Source: an uncultured Lachnospiraceae bacterium (GTDB lineage: Bacteria; Bacillota; Clostridia; Lachnospirales; Lachnospiraceae). From it: a DNA stretch of 64,000 bases. The position numbers and the translations under genes are program-made. Numbering within the stretch: position 1 is the stretch's first letter; every line of letters begins with the position of its first letter. The stretch spans positions 1 to 64,000 of the forward strand of contig CANQSB010000010.1 of NCBI GenBank assembly GCA_947626435.1, written 5' to 3'. Below the pieces are notes generated by a model. That model was given only the letters and a program-made list of their open reading frames with translations. It had not been told where the DNA came from and made no database searches. This document shows, one piece after another, positions 53,224-61,420 of the stretch.

Positions 53224-55320
53224 TTAGTCTGTCGGCGACATAGGCATCACACATTGTATCTGTTTCAGCTCAATTATGCCGTTTGGCGGCAGAATGAGAT
53301 TGCCGTCGCGCGTTCTTTTCACATTGCCGTCACGCACATCAAAAGTGAGGTCGTTTACCGCCGCTACACAGTCGAGCCTGTCAATCGCCCCGTACAAGTC
53401 GCTGTACACGATTACCGCTCCGAATTGCTTTTGATACGCCGCAAAATACTCTCTCACAGCCGCGTAGATAATCTCCCTCGCCTGCAAAAAATGCGGTTTC
53501 ACCTCTACTTCAAGCGCAATATCCAAATATATGTACCGCGGCGCCAAAAGCTCTATACCGGCGCCAAGCATGCGGTACTTTTCAAGATACGCGAGAATAT
53601 TACGGCGATACGCATCCGACAGCGCTTTTCTCTCCTGAAAATATATGGGCTTTACTACTATTGTAAGCGTATTCCCCTCATCATTGTCCGCGGGTATAAC
53701 CTTACAGCCGTCAATCAAAAGCCCGGGCGTCTCCATCACATGGCGCTCATAATCAGCATTTGTGACCGCCGTCTGCGATGTCTTCAAAAGCTTCCTCGCC
53801 CTGAAAAAACATTCCTCTATGGTTTCCTCCTCCATACCGCCATAAGCATCGTGCTCACTATGTATATAGATTGCGCCTTCATCTTCCTCGTCAGGAAATA
53901 CATCAAGCGTGCCATGTGTCACATTGCCTTCCGCGCCGCGCGTCTCCACAAAGGAAATCAAAATCACACTTCCCTCGGGCGCCATGCCATGTTCACAGTC
54001 GCCAAAACAAATCATGGCGTTTTCCGTATCCACCACAAAATGTCTGTCCTCCGGCGTGGACGCGCCAAAATCCAGGACGCGTTTCCAACGCGAAAAACCG
54101 CCGCCGCTCCCTATCTCATGGACAAGTATCTCCACACTGTCATATAAAATATCCTTCGTCGGAAGTTCCATCTCCTGATACGGCATTCCGTTTCCGATTC
54201 CAAGACATCTCTGCAGACGCGGGCGCTCCATATAGCTCACTATCAGCACAATCGGATTGTTTCCCGCGTCATCCGCGTCAAAAGTCCATTCCGTCCCAAG
54301 CTCCCCGCCCTTTGCGTATTTCTCCGATACTGCAATGGGATAATATATATCGCCTTTCTTCAAATACAAGTCATTAGCGCCTTCAAGCCCCGCATATGTA
54401 TTCACGCATACGGAATATCTGCCGTCCTTTTTTGCGGCGACGGTCTCCTGCGCCTCCACCCATGTATCCTTCTGCACTACGCGCACCATATTCATCCTTA
54501 TGCGTTCAAGCATCGGCGGTATGTCGATATCGCTTTTCTCCACCCGCACTCGCACAAAGTACGCGCTATTGCCAAATACTGATTTTTCTTCCATCTCCTG
54601 CTCTATCAGGATATACAGCATACCGCTTTGGAGCATGCCATGTGTGTTGTCCTCCACAGCCTCCACGGGCTGCCATGCCCCGTTGGCATAATACTCAAAC
54701 CCAAGCTGCAAAAGCGGCATATACATCATCTCAGATATGGGGTTGCGCCTCTTTTTATTTTCAAGCTCCTCGACAAGACCGACATAAATGCCGACCATCT
54801 CTCCTATCGGGAGCGCCTTTTCAAATCCGATATACCAGTCGTCGCCGCACTCCGGAGCTAATCCGAATATCGGGAGCCTGAGCCTTCTGTTGTCCTCTAT
54901 GTTGCCGCCGACGCAGGTATTTTCAAGTTCAGTCTTGCCATGAAAGCAGTAGCGTATACTGTTGCGCCCTATATACTGCCTGCGGACGGTTTCAAACGGC
55001 ACTGTCCCCGCGCCCAGCTTCGTCCCCGCCGGCAAGGAGAGAGGCGCGTCCGAATATATATTGACAAAGGTTTCGGCAGGCGTGCGGCGGCGCGGGCTTA
55101 TTCCCAAAAGCTTTAAATATTTCTTTTTATGCTCAACTCCTATCCGGTCAAGGAAATACTGCTGTCCCTCCTTTATCCACGAAAACAGCTCAAGCATCGT
55201 AATTCCGGGGTCGTGATAATTAAAATCCGTCCACTGCGGAAACAGGCTCACAGCCATATTTCTGGCATCCTCCATTATGTCGCTAAACTGCTCCGTATCA
55301 AGCTGATAATCCGCCAGCAT
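53224..55320 (-). CDS. Baseplate J-like protein 2
   Basis: The 698-aa protein has the N-terminal motif DPGITMLELFSW, a beta-rich middle, MICFGDCEHGMAPEGSVILI (RFGDG-like block), and a C-terminal baseplate J domain with ARKLLKTSQTAVTNADYERH and FQERKALSDAYRRNILAYLE. It would form part of the wedge that links sheath to spike. It is one of two J-like paralogues in tandem, as in PVC and related systems. Confidence 0.9.
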   Translation of the reverse strand: MLADYQLDTEQFSDIMEDARNMAVSLFPQWTDFNYHDPGITMLELFSWIKEGQQYFLDRIGVEHKKKYLKLLGISPRRRTPAETFVNIYSDAPLSLPAGTKLGAGTVPFETVRRQYIGRNSIRYCFHGKTELENTCVGGNIEDNRRLRLPIFGLAPECGDDWYIGFEKALPIGEMVGIYVGLVEELENKKRRNPISEMMYMPLLQLGFEYYANGAWQPVEAVEDNTHGMLQSGMLYILIEQEMEEKSVFGNSAYFVRVRVEKSDIDIPPMLERIRMNMVRVVQKDTWVEAQETVAAKKDGRYSVCVNTYAGLEGANDLYLKKGDIYYPIAVSEKYAKGGELGTEWTFDADDAGNNPIVLIVSYMERPRLQRCLGIGNGMPYQEMELPTKDILYDSVEILVHEIGSGGGFSRWKRVLDFGASTPEDRHFVVDTENAMICFGDCEHGMAPEGSVILISFVETRGAEGNVTHGTLDVFPDEEDEGAIYIHSEHDAYGGMEEETIEECFFRARKLLKTSQTAVTNADYERHVMETPGLLIDGCKVIPADNDEGNTLTIVVKPIYFQERKALSDAYRRNILAYLEKYRMLGAGIELLAPRYIYLDIALEVEVKPHFLQAREIIYAAVREYFAAYQKQFGAVIVYSDLYGAIDRLDCVAAVNDLTFDVRDGNVKRTRDGNLILPPNGIIELKQIQCVMPMSPTD

Positions 55321-55337
55321 TCGCTCTCACCTCCCCT

Positions 55338-58319
55338 TTATTTTACATGCACTATAGTCTCATGCTTGCCGCTGATTGGCAGGACATATTTCCAGTTCCT
55401 GATTTTTTCGGCGTCTACTTCAGTCATTCCCGATTGCTCTCCCACAAATGTACTGATATATATATTTCTGATATATAAAAGTTTTGGTATATCCGTTATG
55501 GCATTGCGTATCTGAAGGCTGTTTGGCAGAGTGCCTATATCCCATCCCGAGCCGTCAAAGTTGCCGTTTATCGGGTCCAAAAATCTATCAAGCCGCGCCT
55601 GAACCTGCTTTTTTAATCTAAATACATCGTCAAAGCTCTCCGCGGCAGCCTCCACGCGTATCCTAAGCTCCACTAGCTGCGGAGCTATGACGGCAAAACG
55701 CCCCTGCTCGATAAGCCCGTTATAAAGCTTTTCTCTTATGTAGCGCTCCACCTGCTCCTTTATATCATAAAAACGCGTATGCGCCTGCTTTAAATCTTCA
55801 TGGAGGACTACAAGCGTGACGGCGCCGCTTTTTTTCTGTCCGTTTTCATCATAGCCCGAAAAACACTTCACGCGCCGTATGCTCCTCGACGCCTCCATAG
55901 CTATCTCCTCAAAGTCACGCTCTGTTATTGCCATGTTCTGGTGGCGTAGTACAGCCGCGTTTCTTTTGAGCGCCGCGTTAAGATTTTCCGCATCCTGTCC
56001 GCCCGTAAGCTGCTTTGGATTGTATACGCTGCTTATAAAGCCTACATAGCTTTCCGTCTGGCTTATGGAGCCTTCGGGCACATTCGTATGCGCGCCGCCG
56101 CCCGTCCGATAGTTGACGAGAATATTGTCCGTCCGCGCCGCGGGCGGTATTCTGCCATACCTGCCGTTTCCAAAGCGTATCGTACCCTCATTGGCATCGA
56201 GCATAAAATGGCGGTCCATGCCCCCGGACGACAAAAAATCATCCACAAGCTCCCACTCGACCCACGCGCGCAAGAGCTCGCCGTCCTCGCGGTACTCAGG
56301 CATAAGCTTTCCGGTCTTTCTAAGCTGATTAAGCTCCTCACTGCCAAGGCTCCCCGTCTCATCCACCCAGAGCCTTATGTCTATCACATGGTCGTACAGC
56401 AGTTCAAAACGCGTATCCTCCTGATACACTTCCATATGGAAAAGCTCTGTCTGTATATCGGTAAGCTGCCGTATGGGCACAGTATTCATATATATGCCGC
56501 AAAGACACGGCAGATTTTTTTGCTCCTCATCCGAAACGCTTTCGCCGATGTCGATAATCCTTATCCAATACTGCTCCCGTCCGTAAAGCCTCTTGGAGGC
56601 GAAATGGCTGCTGCCAAGCATAGTGACAAGCCCCGTACCCGACAGATTCTGCGTCTCATCTACAAGCTCGAGCTCGCGCCAGCCGCCCTTGACGCTCCAA
56701 TACTGCCAGATAAGGTTTTTCTTTTTTCTGTCAAGCTGCTGCGTAAAATCAAACAAAATCTTAATCGGCTCTCCGATAGGCGCCGTATCAAAGCCAAAGT
56801 AGAGCGCATCCTCATCGTCCGCTATGCCCCCAAACGGATAAAATTCTTTCATAAAGCCATGCCTGCCTGACATATGCGTTTCCCGTTCGAGATTGTTCTC
56901 CGTGATGAGCTGCTGGGGCACTATCGGCGCCTCCTCGTATGTATACTTAAAATGGACATTGTCCATGATTGGCGAAATATAATTGCCGCGCAGCTTGTAA
57001 AGGTTGTTTACCTTCATCACGCGCGCGCGTATATAGCACCCCTCTTTGGCGTTTATCAAAATCGGCTCCATATCCTGCGGACAGACAAAGCGCATTGTCT
57101 TGTACTGCTCCTTAGTGCCGTTCTTTGTGGTGAACACATCGCCGTATTTATTCTTTTCAAAGAGCGCCGTCCAGCCAAGCCCGTTGTAATACTCCCATAC
57201 AACCTCCTCGACAGTGACATCATAATCAGGGGCGACAAGAAAATCCTCCTTTTTCATCACCCAATCATACTCCACTGCTGCCTCGTCATTCGTGTCAAGT
57301 GGGATTTTGGCAAACGACAGCGTAAATGACATTGTCACGCTCGCACCCTTTTTCCTGAATACCTCATCAGACAAAAAGTATACCTCGCTGTAATCCGAGA
57401 GCTGCTCTCCGAACGGAAAGAAATCCTCTTTTGTGATGTCCATTCCGTTTGCGTATATGCCGCGCGGCGCCGTTCGTTCATTGCTTGACGTAATCAAAAG
57501 TCTGTTAAAACAGAAACGGTCAAGCAGTTCAGCGTCCTGCGTCTCGCACATTATCCAGAAGCTTTCTCTTTCCTCCTCTGTCCTCAGCGCAAACGGGGCA
57601 TCGTTTTTCCCGATGATAAAGACAAGCCTGTTTCCGTCCTGTCCCGCAGAGCGAAACGGCACATAGCCATCTTCCGAACTGTAATAAAATTTAAGCCCCT
57701 TTGTATATTCCAAAGGAACAGCCTCGCCCCGGAGAAGAAACTCCACTGTAATCCTGCCCGCGCCCGTAATCGAAAACGCGTCGTCATGGCAGAAATACAG
57801 CCTGTGTTTCTGCAGGTTTTCCGTCTTGTAATCAAATAAAAATACGCCGTTATCCTGTAAATTTTCTATATTGGAAATACCGATGAAATCCCTCTGTCCC
57901 GACACCTGAAGCATATTGTCAATATGCGCGGGAGTGACAAAGATATCCTCCAGCGTCTCAAACGAAACCTCTCCATCCTCAGACATGGCCGGGGCAATCA
58001 CGCGAAAGCCGGCGGGCACCTCCGCCCCCTCGACTTCGTCGCTCACCATGCCAAAAGTCACATACCCCTCCGACGGCGTCGCCGGCAAAAGCTGCGCGTC
58101 AAGCGAATTGAAAAAGGCAATCTGGTTTTTATAAGGCAGATACTGGAATTTCTTTGCCGTACCGTACAGCATATTACCATAGACAGTCGCAAGCGCCGAA
58201 CCTATGTCGGGCATATCGGTCCCAAAGCGCCACTCCGGCGTATAGCTTGCCGCTTTTTTCTGTATCTGCTCTATGATTTCTTCAAATGTCTCGAATGGCG
58301 AACCTGCCTTGGTGCCCAT
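55338..58319 (-). CDS. Baseplate J-like protein 1 (large)
   Basis: The 993-aa protein is the larger J-like wedge component. It shows ATPSEGYVTFGM near residue 80, the block GTIRFGNGRYGRIPPA near residue 735, and the C-terminal core RHQNMAITERDFEEIAMEAS and SAVTLVVLHEDLKQAH-type region. The two J proteins differ mainly in large middle insertions. Only 17 bp separate it from the second J gene. Confidence 0.9.
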   Translation of the reverse strand: MGTKAGSPFETFEEIIEQIQKKAASYTPEWRFGTDMPDIGSALATVYGNMLYGTAKKFQYLPYKNQIAFFNSLDAQLLPATPSEGYVTFGMVSDEVEGAEVPAGFRVIAPAMSEDGEVSFETLEDIFVTPAHIDNMLQVSGQRDFIGISNIENLQDNGVFLFDYKTENLQKHRLYFCHDDAFSITGAGRITVEFLLRGEAVPLEYTKGLKFYYSSEDGYVPFRSAGQDGNRLVFIIGKNDAPFALRTEEERESFWIMCETQDAELLDRFCFNRLLITSSNERTAPRGIYANGMDITKEDFFPFGEQLSDYSEVYFLSDEVFRKKGASVTMSFTLSFAKIPLDTNDEAAVEYDWVMKKEDFLVAPDYDVTVEEVVWEYYNGLGWTALFEKNKYGDVFTTKNGTKEQYKTMRFVCPQDMEPILINAKEGCYIRARVMKVNNLYKLRGNYISPIMDNVHFKYTYEEAPIVPQQLITENNLERETHMSGRHGFMKEFYPFGGIADDEDALYFGFDTAPIGEPIKILFDFTQQLDRKKKNLIWQYWSVKGGWRELELVDETQNLSGTGLVTMLGSSHFASKRLYGREQYWIRIIDIGESVSDEEQKNLPCLCGIYMNTVPIRQLTDIQTELFHMEVYQEDTRFELLYDHVIDIRLWVDETGSLGSEELNQLRKTGKLMPEYREDGELLRAWVEWELVDDFLSSGGMDRHFMLDANEGTIRFGNGRYGRIPPAARTDNILVNYRTGGGAHTNVPEGSISQTESYVGFISSVYNPKQLTGGQDAENLNAALKRNAAVLRHQNMAITERDFEEIAMEASRSIRRVKCFSGYDENGQKKSGAVTLVVLHEDLKQAHTRFYDIKEQVERYIREKLYNGLIEQGRFAVIAPQLVELRIRVEAAAESFDDVFRLKKQVQARLDRFLDPINGNFDGSGWDIGTLPNSLQIRNAITDIPKLLYIRNIYISTFVGEQSGMTEVDAEKIRNWKYVLPISGKHETIVHVK

Positions 58320-58349
58320 ATGCTCCCTCCTTTGCCTTTATGATGATAC

Positions 58350-58769
58350 TTACGCGTTCTCCCCAAAGCCCTCGTTCATGTAGAACGGGAACACAAGATT
58401 GTACGGATTGTTTGTAGAGCGCACAGTATAGCTTATATTTATGTAGACGCACCCATCTTTGTCCTCATCAACGGTAAGCACCACGTCAAGGTCCGTAATC
58501 CTTGGCTCCCACAAGGTAATCGCCTCGCGCACCTCGCGCTCCATCATGCTAAGCGTCGTATAGTCCATGGTGCCAAACGCGTAATCATGCACGCCGCATC
58601 CAAACTCAGGGTTCATGATGCGCTCGCCCTTTCTAGTCATAAGGATAATATAAATTGCCTCCTTTATATCGTCCTCATAGCTTACCATCTGCATTTTACC
58701 CGTTACCTTATCCACCTGTATCGGGAATTTAAATCCCCGCCCCAGAAACGCGTTGACGTCTTCTTTCAT
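58350..58769 (-). CDS. gp25-like baseplate wedge protein
   Basis: The 139-aa protein fits the GPW/gp25 family: MTRKGERIMNPEFGCGVHDY with the lysozyme-like but non-catalytic fold, then TLSMMEREVREAITLWEPRI. The EPR motif (WEPRI) is the conserved element that nucleates sheath assembly on the baseplate. It lies between the spike and the J-like genes, as in most contractile tails. Confidence 0.92.
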   Translation of the reverse strand: MKEDVNAFLGRGFKFPIQVDKVTGKMQMVSYEDDIKEAIYIILMTRKGERIMNPEFGCGVHDYAFGTMDYTTLSMMEREVREAITLWEPRITDLDVVLTVDEDKDGCVYINISYTVRSTNNPYNLVFPFYMNEGFGENA

Positions 58770-58815
58770 AACAATCTCCGTATAATCTCCGTTTTGCTAA
58801 GCGGCTTAATTTATT

Positions 58816-59604
58816 TTAGTTGATTTTAACCATGCTGCCCTTTACCTCGAGTATGCCGCTTGAATTGAGTTTCATTGAACCGCTTGCCTTTACCTCCACG
58901 CTCGACGAGCCCTGCGCCGAAAAGCCCGCCTTTGCCGCAAGCTTGATATTTTGCCCGTCCACGTTAAAGCCGCTCTTTGCCTGGTTTTTGATGTCCTGAT
59001 TGGCTATCGTCACTGATTTGTCGTCCAGAGTAATGACATCATTTTTGCCTATCTTCATCTCTATCTTTGACTTCGCGCACAAGGTTATGACACCTTTGTC
59101 ACAATCAAGCGTGACGGCGTTTTCGCCCTTGTCGTCCTTTAGCGATATAAGCTTTTTTTCGTCCTCGATATGTATGTTGAGCTTTGCGGGCGATATGATA
59201 TCTATCTTTTCTTTCCCTTTTTCCTCGTCAAAGATGACCTCGCATCCGCCCTTGGTCTTAAAGCGTTTTATCGTGTTTTTGTCGTTCGCCGTCTTATCGG
59301 GGAGCTTATTCTTCTTGTCCCAAATCGCGCCAAGCACTATGGGGCAGTCTTTTTGTCCCATCTCAAAGCCAATCACTACGCGCTGTCCGACCTCGGGCAG
59401 GATATAATTTCCATACCCTGTGCCCGCATAGCTTGTCATTACGGGCACCCATCCCGTCACGCACTTGCCCGCATCGCCAAGAAACATCTCAACCTTGACC
59501 ATGCCGGGGTGCTTTTCGTCCCAGTTTTCCTTTACGATGCCTGTCGTAATGCCTGACACCGTATCCTTATTCGCCTCGCCCGAAGACCCGCCAAGCAGCG
59601 TCAT
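58816..59604 (-). CDS. Spike protein, gpV/VgrG-like
   Basis: The 262-aa protein starts with an OB-fold domain (GITTGIVKENWDEKHPGMVK, GYGNYILPEVGQRVVIGFEM, GAIWDKKNKLP). It continues into a beta-helical needle with repeated short strands (about 115-262, e.g. VEVKASGSMKLNSSGILEVK). This is the puncturing spike on which the PAAR-like tip sits. Its start overlaps the hub gene stop by four bases (ATGA). Confidence 0.9.
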   Translation of the reverse strand: MTLLGGSSGEANKDTVSGITTGIVKENWDEKHPGMVKVEMFLGDAGKCVTGWVPVMTSYAGTGYGNYILPEVGQRVVIGFEMGQKDCPIVLGAIWDKKNKLPDKTANDKNTIKRFKTKGGCEVIFDEEKGKEKIDIISPAKLNIHIEDEKKLISLKDDKGENAVTLDCDKGVITLCAKSKIEMKIGKNDVITLDDKSVTIANQDIKNQAKSGFNVDGQNIKLAAKAGFSAQGSSSVEVKASGSMKLNSSGILEVKGSMVKIN

Positions 59605-60677
59605 ATGCAGCCCCCCACCTCAAACTGTGTAACAAAATCGTCTTTTGTATATGTATGAGTTACCTCTGTAATGTAATACTTCTTATCCGCTATCGCGTCA
59701 ACATTTTCCACCTCGAGGTAACGCCCCGGGACAATCTCGGGCAGCCCGATTGTGCTGCCGTAGCCCACTGTGCTTTTTTCCTGTATCTGCCTTGCTATCG
59801 CCTCGGCTTTTGTCTTTGCCTTCTCCTGCGTGTCCACTGCCGCGTCCGTGATAGTGTATATCGGCGTCTGGCTCATCGCTTTTTTCTGTGTCGCGTTTGA
59901 TTTGACCTTTGCCTTCGCCGTGATTGTCTTCTCATTTTCGTCTGTGCCGTGCACCTCCACAGTCAAATCCTTGTAGCAGTGTGATATCTGCAGACTCTTA
60001 AGCTCCCTGCCGTAGCGTACTGTCATAATAGGCGTCGTCACCTTCTGCGGCTTGCGAAAATACGCCGTCCCCGCAAATACAATAAATTCTCTGTCCGCCT
60101 TGCCGCGCCCGATAAGCTGCCGGGTGACAAACTCATAATCTGTGCCAAGCTGCGCAATCGGCGATTCCAGCTTGTCGTTTGTCGCGTCAACGCTCGTCTT
60201 GCATACAGCAGAATAATTCTTCATCACCTGTGAAAATATATCCGAATAATTTTTTGCGTCATACAAAAATTCCTTTTTCCCCGAAATCATCATCAGCCTT
60301 TTCACGTCCATAAGCGTGATTACAAAAAGCTCCACCTCTCCCATCTCCACGCCCATCATCTCCACATAGCCTTTAAATATCTTCTGCGTAGTTGACAGGT
60401 ATCCAAGCTCGACCTCCGCGACCGTACCGAGCGGAAACGTGCTCTTTACACTCGATTCAAATGAATGTTTTTCCTCATTATACTGGTTCGCGAATTTAAT
60501 CGTCACGCTTCCCGCCATATGGACAGAAAGCCTGACTTCCAGCTCATGCACTATAAGTTTCTTTGTCTTTATCACATCAACGCCGTTTACCTTTACCTTG
60601 ACGAGCGGAACGATAAAATTCGCATATGTATCGGCAAGCTTTTTATATGTCGACTTAGCCGTCATCAAATCTGCCAT
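59601..60677 (-). CDS. Tail hub protein, late control D-like
   Basis: The 358-aa protein fits the gpD/gp27 hub family that joins tube to spike: FKGYVEMMGVEMGEVELFVI, SDIFSQVMKNYSAVC, LIGRGKADREFIVFAGTAYF and a C-terminal GRYLEVENVDAIADKKYYIT. The start MADLMTAKSTYK is chosen after GGAGA; six upstream codons are rejected. It is coupled to the spike gene. Confidence 0.9.
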   Translation of the reverse strand: MADLMTAKSTYKKLADTYANFIVPLVKVKVNGVDVIKTKKLIVHELEVRLSVHMAGSVTIKFANQYNEEKHSFESSVKSTFPLGTVAEVELGYLSTTQKIFKGYVEMMGVEMGEVELFVITLMDVKRLMMISGKKEFLYDAKNYSDIFSQVMKNYSAVCKTSVDATNDKLESPIAQLGTDYEFVTRQLIGRGKADREFIVFAGTAYFRKPQKVTTPIMTVRYGRELKSLQISHCYKDLTVEVHGTDENEKTITAKAKVKSNATQKKAMSQTPIYTITDAAVDTQEKAKTKAEAIARQIQEKSTVGYGSTIGLPEIVPGRYLEVENVDAIADKKYYITEVTHTYTKDDFVTQFEVGGCI

Positions 60678-60696
60678 ATTATTTCTCCATTCCACA

Positions 60697-61383
60697 CTAT
60701 TTTAAAGCGGGCACCTTTAGCACTGTCCCTGTGGGAACGTCAAACGGGTCCATTATATTATTCGCCAGCGCTATCTCGCGCCACCTGCTTATATCGCCAT
60801 ATTCCGTGCCTGCCAGCCTCCAAATGTCCGCCCGCTCCGATACTACGCGGCTTTTCGTCCTGTCCGGAGATTCCAGCGGTATTTTTGCCTCCGACTTTTC
60901 AGGTATGCCTATGAGCTGCGCGTCAACTTTTGCCTGTATTGGCATTCCGTTTTTGTTAAACATCGTGTAGGTAGTGGAAACCGACTTCACAAAGCCCGGG
61001 AAACAAATCGACCCCCATACGAATTTCACTATGGGCGGTCTGTGCAAATCCGGTTTCAAATGAACCAGATTAGAAAAATCATTTGTAAGCACAGTTACGT
61101 CCGACTCAATGACCGAGCCGATTTTTGAAAGCTCCTTTATGCCGCTCGTGTCAAAGAAAAAGCTGATTTCAAGCTGCGGCAGCACCATTCCCGAATAAAT
61201 TATATACGGATTTTCCTTGTCCGCCGATGAACTGTACTGCGCCGTCTTTGTTATGCGGAACTGTTCGGGATTAAACTGGACATGAATCTGTTTGCCGTCT
61301 TCTGTCTGAAAATACGCTTTGCCCGAAAACATAGCCTTTATTCCCGTTACCAGTGATTTTAAAGAAGACAATAAAACCGACAT
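60697..61383 (-). CDS. Contractile injection system tube-associated protein with LysM
   Basis: The 228-aa protein has the CIS_tube pattern (HVQFNPEQFRITKTAQYSSS, IVKFVWGSICFPGFVKSVST) and a C-terminal LysM-like segment of about 45 residues (DIWRLAGTEYGDISRWREIA, VPTGTVLKVPAL). In PVC-like systems and T4 (gp53/gp54-like parts) such a protein connects tube and baseplate. The LysM need not bind peptidoglycan here. Confidence 0.88.
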   Translation of the reverse strand: MSVLLSSLKSLVTGIKAMFSGKAYFQTEDGKQIHVQFNPEQFRITKTAQYSSSADKENPYIIYSGMVLPQLEISFFFDTSGIKELSKIGSVIESDVTVLTNDFSNLVHLKPDLHRPPIVKFVWGSICFPGFVKSVSTTYTMFNKNGMPIQAKVDAQLIGIPEKSEAKIPLESPDRTKSRVVSERADIWRLAGTEYGDISRWREIALANNIMDPFDVPTGTVLKVPALK

Positions 61384-61420
61384 TCCAAATCCCTCCTATC
61401 ATTTATTCTGTAAATCTTAC

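Noticed and set aside
53254..54377. Long plus-strand open frames opposite the baseplate genes (also 56088-56870 and 51542-52297)
   Set aside because: Antisense shadows of long, biased minus-strand genes; no start signals or known motifs.
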